A stretch of 64,000 nucleotides of DNA from Sycobia sp. Sy_11 (Eukaryota > Arthropoda > Insecta > Hymenoptera > Epichrysomallidae), in contig JACCIC010000001.1 of assembly GCA_018907035.1 (NCBI GenBank), positions 781,001 through 845,000 of the forward strand, read 5' to 3'. How positions within the stretch are numbered: the stretch's first letter is position 1; each line of letters starts with the position of its first letter. The translations under genes were made by a program, and so were the position numbers. Below the pieces are notes generated by a model. The model saw only the letters and a list, made by a program, of their open reading frames with translations, did no database searches and was not told where the DNA came from. This document shows positions 59,701 to 64,000 of the stretch, piece by piece.

Positions 59701-62700
59701 AAGACCACGACTATATTTTCTTACATTGTTGATTGTTGAAAATTTCCAAAGCATTCTGACTATTTCCTTGTTACGCACAGCCCTGTGAGCGAAACCCAAT
59801 AATAAATAGAGTGACGAGAAGTACGATATGCGACATGACGAGAGACGTTTTATTGCCTTTATGCTATAAGAAGTGATGTAGAATAATTTGGTGTCTATGA
59901 ACTAGCTACATATGGTTATGTCGATTAGTAATAACATCAGTAGAAAAGACAATGAATATTAAAAATTTAGTCAATTTGGTGATGTTGAGTTACTATGAAT
60001 GTAGTACATGATATGTTGCGACATAGATCATTGACTGAATACGTCATATGAATTCTATATAAAGCGATAAAATTTACAAACGCCGAATAGATGATATGGT
60101 AAATAGTGACCGGTTCCCTGCATTGAATATTTTTAAACTTTTCGGTATTTCAATTGCGATGAAAGTTGATATTCATAAGTTATTACGTCAGCTTGCTTTA
60201 TGAAAAGACTAGGTGAACGTAGAATGAGAACTGTAATGAATTGCCATATCCCTATTCTGAGTTTGATAGGTAGATGACATTGAGATGACTAGGAATCTGA
60301 TAAACGTTTGCATACGAACATCCGTATACTCGTTAAGAGCTTTGCAAGTTCAGGAGATACAACTAGTCCTAATTTGGGAGAGAGTTTACGTTCCTTAAAA
60401 AAGTCTAACAAAACACGAGGCGAGATTTGAGTTTTTATGTTATGATCAATGAACTGCACGAGTGAGACATAGATTTTTCTAAATAGGATCAAATTTACAT
60501 ACGAATATGTGAAATGAAAACGACAGAAACTTGTTCCAAATAAGCCGATCGTTACATTTAATCTAAATTGAAGGTTAGAAAATGATTTTTAACGAAATCA
60601 AGTATCTGTTCAAATAATTTTAATTGAGAGTAATAATTTTAAGAGTACTATTTGATAGTCTTTCATAAATAGAAAATTAATAGATTCCTTAATTTTGGAA
60701 ATTTCTTTTAGGAAAAAATTTTAGATTTGTAATTCTGAATATTCTTACTTAAGTAAATAGTATTAGACTCTAAGCACGTCAAATTTAAAGCCCGCTTAAT
60801 TAAACCAGAACCTAATGATCTATAACTGAGGTTTTGTAGCATCTATTATTACACAGGTATCATAATTAGGTTTGAATAAGTAGAGCCCTTTGTGCGAAAA
60901 GAAATGCAAATAAATATTAAGAAAGACCACGACTATATTTTCTTACATTGTTGATTGTTGAAAATTTCCAAAGCATTCTGACTATTTCCTTGTTACGCAC
61001 AGCCCTGTGAGCGAAACCCAATAATAAATAGAGTGACGAGAAGTACGATATGCGACATGACGAGAGACGTTTTATTGCCTTTATGCTATAAGAAGTGATG
61101 TAGAATAATTTGGTGTCTATGAACTAGCTACATATGGTTATGTCGATTAGTAATAACATCAGTAGAAAAGACAATGAATATTAAAAATTTAGTCAATTTG
61201 GTGATGTTGAGTTACTATGAATGTAGTACATGATATGTTGCGACATAGATCATTGACTGAATACGTCATATGAATTCTATATAAAGCGATAAAATTTACA
61301 AACGCCGAATAGATGATATGGTAAATAGTGACCGGTTCCCTGCATTGAATATTTTTAAACTTTTCGGTATTTCAATTGCGATGAAAGTTGATATTCATAA
61401 GTTATTACGTCAGCTTGCTTTATGAAAAGACTAGGTGAACGTAGAATGAGAACTGTAATGAATTGCCATATCCCTATTCTGAGTTTGATAGGTAGATGAC
61501 ATTGAGATGACTAGGAATCTGATAAACGTTTACATACGAACATCCGTATACTCGTTAAGAGCTTTGCAAGTTCAGGAGATACAACTAGTCCTAATTTGGG
61601 AGAGAGTTTACGTTCCTTAAAAAAGTCTAACAAAACACGAGGCGAGATTTGAGTTTTTATGTTATGATCAATGAACTGCACGAGTGAGACATAGATTTTT
61701 CTAAATAGGATCAAATTTACATACGAATATGTGAAATGAAAACGACAGAAACTTGTTCCAAATAAGCCGATCGTTACATTTAATCTAAATTGAAGGTTAG
61801 AAAGTGATTTTTAACGAAATCAAGTATCTGTTCAAATAATTTTAATTGAGAGTAATAATTTTAAGAGTACTATTTGATAGTCTTTCATAAATAGAAAATT
61901 AATAGATTCCTTAATTTTGGAAATTTCTTTTAGGAAAAAATTTTAGATTTGTAATTCTGAATATTCTTACTTAAGTAAATAGTATTAGACTCTAAGCACG
62001 TCAAATTTAAAGCCCGCTTAATTAAACCAGAACCTAATGATCTATAACTGAGGTTTTGTAGCATCTATTATTACACAGGTATCATAATTAGGTTTGAATA
62101 AGTAGAGCCCTTTGTGCGAAAAGAAATGCAAATAAATATTAAGAAAGACCACGACTATATTTTCTTACATTGTTGATTGTTGAAAATTTCCAAAGCATTC
62201 TGACTATTTCCTTGTTACGCACAGCCCTGTGAGCGAAACCCAATAATAAATAGAGTGACGAGAAGTACGATATGCGACATGACGAGAGACGTTTTATTGC
62301 CTTTATGCTATAAGAAGTGATGTAGAATAATTTGGTGTCTATGAACTAGCTACATATGGTTATGTCGATTAGTAATAACATCAGTAGAAAAGACAATGAA
62401 TATTAAAAATTTAGTCAATTTGGTGATGTTGAGTTACTATGAATGTAGTACATGATATGTTGCGACATAGATCATTGACTGAATACGTCATATGAATTCT
62501 ATATAAAGCGATAAAATTTACAAACGCCGAATAGATGATATGGTAAATAGTGACCGGTTCCCTGCATTGAATATTTTTAAACTTTTCGGTATTTCAATTG
62601 CGATGAAAGTTGATATTCATAAGTTATTACGTCAGCTTGCTTTATGAAAAGACTAGGTGAACGTAGAATGAGAACTGTAATGAATTGCCATATCCCTATT

Positions 62701-64000
62701 CTGAGTTTGATAGGTAGATGACATTGAGATGACTAGGAATCTGATAAACGTTTGCATACGAACATCCGTATACTCGTTAAGAGCTTTGCAAGTTCAGGAG
62801 ATACAACTAGTCCTAATTTGGGAGAGAGTTTACGTTCCTTAAAAAAGTCTAACAAAACACGAGGCGAGATTTGAGTTTTTATGTTATGATCAATGAACTG
62901 CACGAGTGAGACATAGATTTTTCTAAATAGGATCAAATTTACATACGAATATGTGAAATGAAAACGACAGAAACTTGTTCCAAATAAGCCGATCGTTACA
63001 TTTAATCTAAATTGAAGGTTAGAAAGTGATTTTTAACGAAATCAAGTATCTGTTCAAATAATTTTAATTGAGAGTAATAATTTTAAGAGTACTATTTGAT
63101 AGTCTTTCATAAATAGAAAATTAATAGATTCCTTAATTTTGGAAATTTCTTTTAGGAAAAAATTTTAGATTTGTAATTCTGAATATTCTTACTTAAGTAA
63201 ATAGTATTAGACTCTAAGCACGTCAAATTTAAAGCCCGCTTAATTAAACCAGAACCTAATGATCTATAACTGAGGTTTTGTAGCATCTATTATTACACAG
63301 GTATCATAATTAGGTTTGAATAAGTAGAGCCCTTTGTGCGAAAAGAAATGCAAATAAATATTAAGAAAGACCACGACTATATTTTCTTACATTGTTGATT
63401 GTTGAAAATTTCCAAAGCATTCTGACTATTTCCTTGTTACGCACAGCCCTGTGAGCGAAACCCAATAATAAATAGAGTGACGAGAAGTACGATATGCGAC
63501 ATGACGAGAGACGTTTTATTGCCTTTATGCTATAAGAAGTGATGTAGAATAATTTGGTGTCTATGAACTAGCTACATATGGTTATGTCGATTAGTAATAA
63601 CATCAGTAGAAAAGACAATGAATATTAAAAATTTAGTCAATTTGGTGATGTTGAGTTACTATGAATGTAGTACATGATATGTTGCGACATAGATCATTGA
63701 CTGAATACGTCATATGAATTCTATATAAAGCGATAAAATTTACAAACGCCGAATAGATGATATGGTAAATAGTGACCGGTTCCCTGCATTGAATATTTTT
63801 AAACTTTTCGGTATTTCAATTGCGATGAAAGTTGATATTCATAAGTTATTACGTCAGCTTGCTTTATGAAAAGACTAGGTGAACGTAGAATGAGAACTGT
63901 AATGAATTGCCATATCCCTATTCTGAGTTTGATAGGTAGATGACATTGAGATGACTAGGAATCTGATAAACGTTTGCATACGAACATCCGTATACTCGTT
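50786..64000 (+). repeat. Megasatellite: 1222-bp head-to-tail tandem array, truncated by the window end
   Basis: Unit starts (AAATTGAAGG block) are 50786, 52010, 53233, 54455, 55677, 56899, 58121, 59343, 60565, 61787 and 63009. That makes ten full units and one partial unit of 992 bases. The outermost unit is 1224 bp and the next 1223 bp; all later ones are exactly 1222 bp. Units from 53233 on are almost identical, while the first is clearly more diverged, the usual pattern of an array homogenised by unequal exchange with a decaying edge. Each unit has an EcoRI site followed by TATATAAAG (for example 52718-52730) and one 67-codon minus-strand ORF in all but the first. No transposon ends, tRNA, rRNA or CENP-B-like box was recognised. 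It lies between a PDE8 exon that begins with a split codon and the unseen upstream exon, so it appears intronic. Confidence 0.95.
52957..53160 (-). CDS. 67-codon ORF carried by the satellite unit (representative copy)
   Basis: The minus-strand frame MILFRKIYVSLVQFIDHN ... FVCKRLSDS is repeated every 1222 bp (54179, 55401, 56623, 57845, 59067, 60289, 61511, 62733). The later eight copies are identical to each other. This copy differs by V for I in HNVKT and N for K in KERN. The outermost unit lacks the frame: near 51865 it has one extra base, which puts the N-terminal part in another frame. The text (SPRVLLDFFKER, LGLVVSPELAKLLTSIRM) looks protein-like, but I recognise no family. Because the units are homogenised, identity alone is not evidence for translation. 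It could equally be a chance frame or a remnant of the sequence that seeded the array. Confidence 0.25.
   Translation of the reverse strand: MILFRKIYVSLVQFIDHNVKTQISPRVLLDFFKERNFSPKLGLVVSPELAKLLTSIRMFVCKRLSDS

Noticed and set aside
50786..64000. CRISPR array or rDNA spacer as an explanation of the tandem repeat
   Set aside because: The 1222-bp units abut without spacers and the host is a eukaryote. No rRNA gene sequence borders the units.
1..64000. tRNA genes
   Set aside because: I looked for B-box-like GGTTCGAAT patterns with a matching A box and saw none. A covariance search would be decisive.

Overview
This is an AT-rich insect nuclear sequence, most likely from a hymenopteran and probably an ant. 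The evidence is spliced genes with GT-AG introns, a 7tm_6 odorant receptor whose sequence resembles ant receptors, a complete set of insect-type PDE8 catalytic exons, and many AT, CT and TACA microsatellites. It is not a bacterial or viral genome. The species is an inference.

Layout. 0-2 kb: the probable last exon of a gene entering from the left (+) and an isolated coding-like terminal exon (-), both unidentified. 2.9-6.6 kb (-): one intact six-exon odorant receptor, reconstructed with consistent splice phases (about 421 residues). 6.6-24 kb: long AT-rich intergenic DNA with microsatellites, an old direct-repeat pair around a GC-richer core (10.8-12.7 kb), a decayed coding-like stretch (13.0-13.2 kb) and a promoter-like patch (19.6-19.8 kb). 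24-27.6 kb (+): a CpG-rich promoter with a textbook heat-shock element and TATA box, followed by two exons with strong splice sites and almost no coding capacity. This is either a heat-inducible non-coding RNA or the 5' UTR of a heat-shock gene. 30.2-34 kb (-): two foldback hairpins, a decayed two-part reading frame that may be an endogenised viral or transposon protein, and at least three related decayed copies of another unknown coding repeat. 36.6-50.4 kb (-): 18 exons of a PDE8-type cyclic nucleotide phosphodiesterase (receiver-like domain, PAS domain, HD-type catalytic domain), in phase to the stop codon; only the extreme N-terminus lies outside. 50.7-64 kb: a head-to-tail tandem array with a 1222-bp period (about 11 units, continuing past the window edge) that appears to sit in a 5' intron of the PDE8 gene.

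No tRNA, rRNA, CRISPR array or intact transposase was found. The items most worth a second look are the intronic megasatellite, the heat-shock-type spliced low-coding locus, and the decayed coding cluster at 30-34 kb. The two recognised genes are unrelated in function: one is an olfactory ion-channel subunit and the other a cAMP-degrading enzyme.
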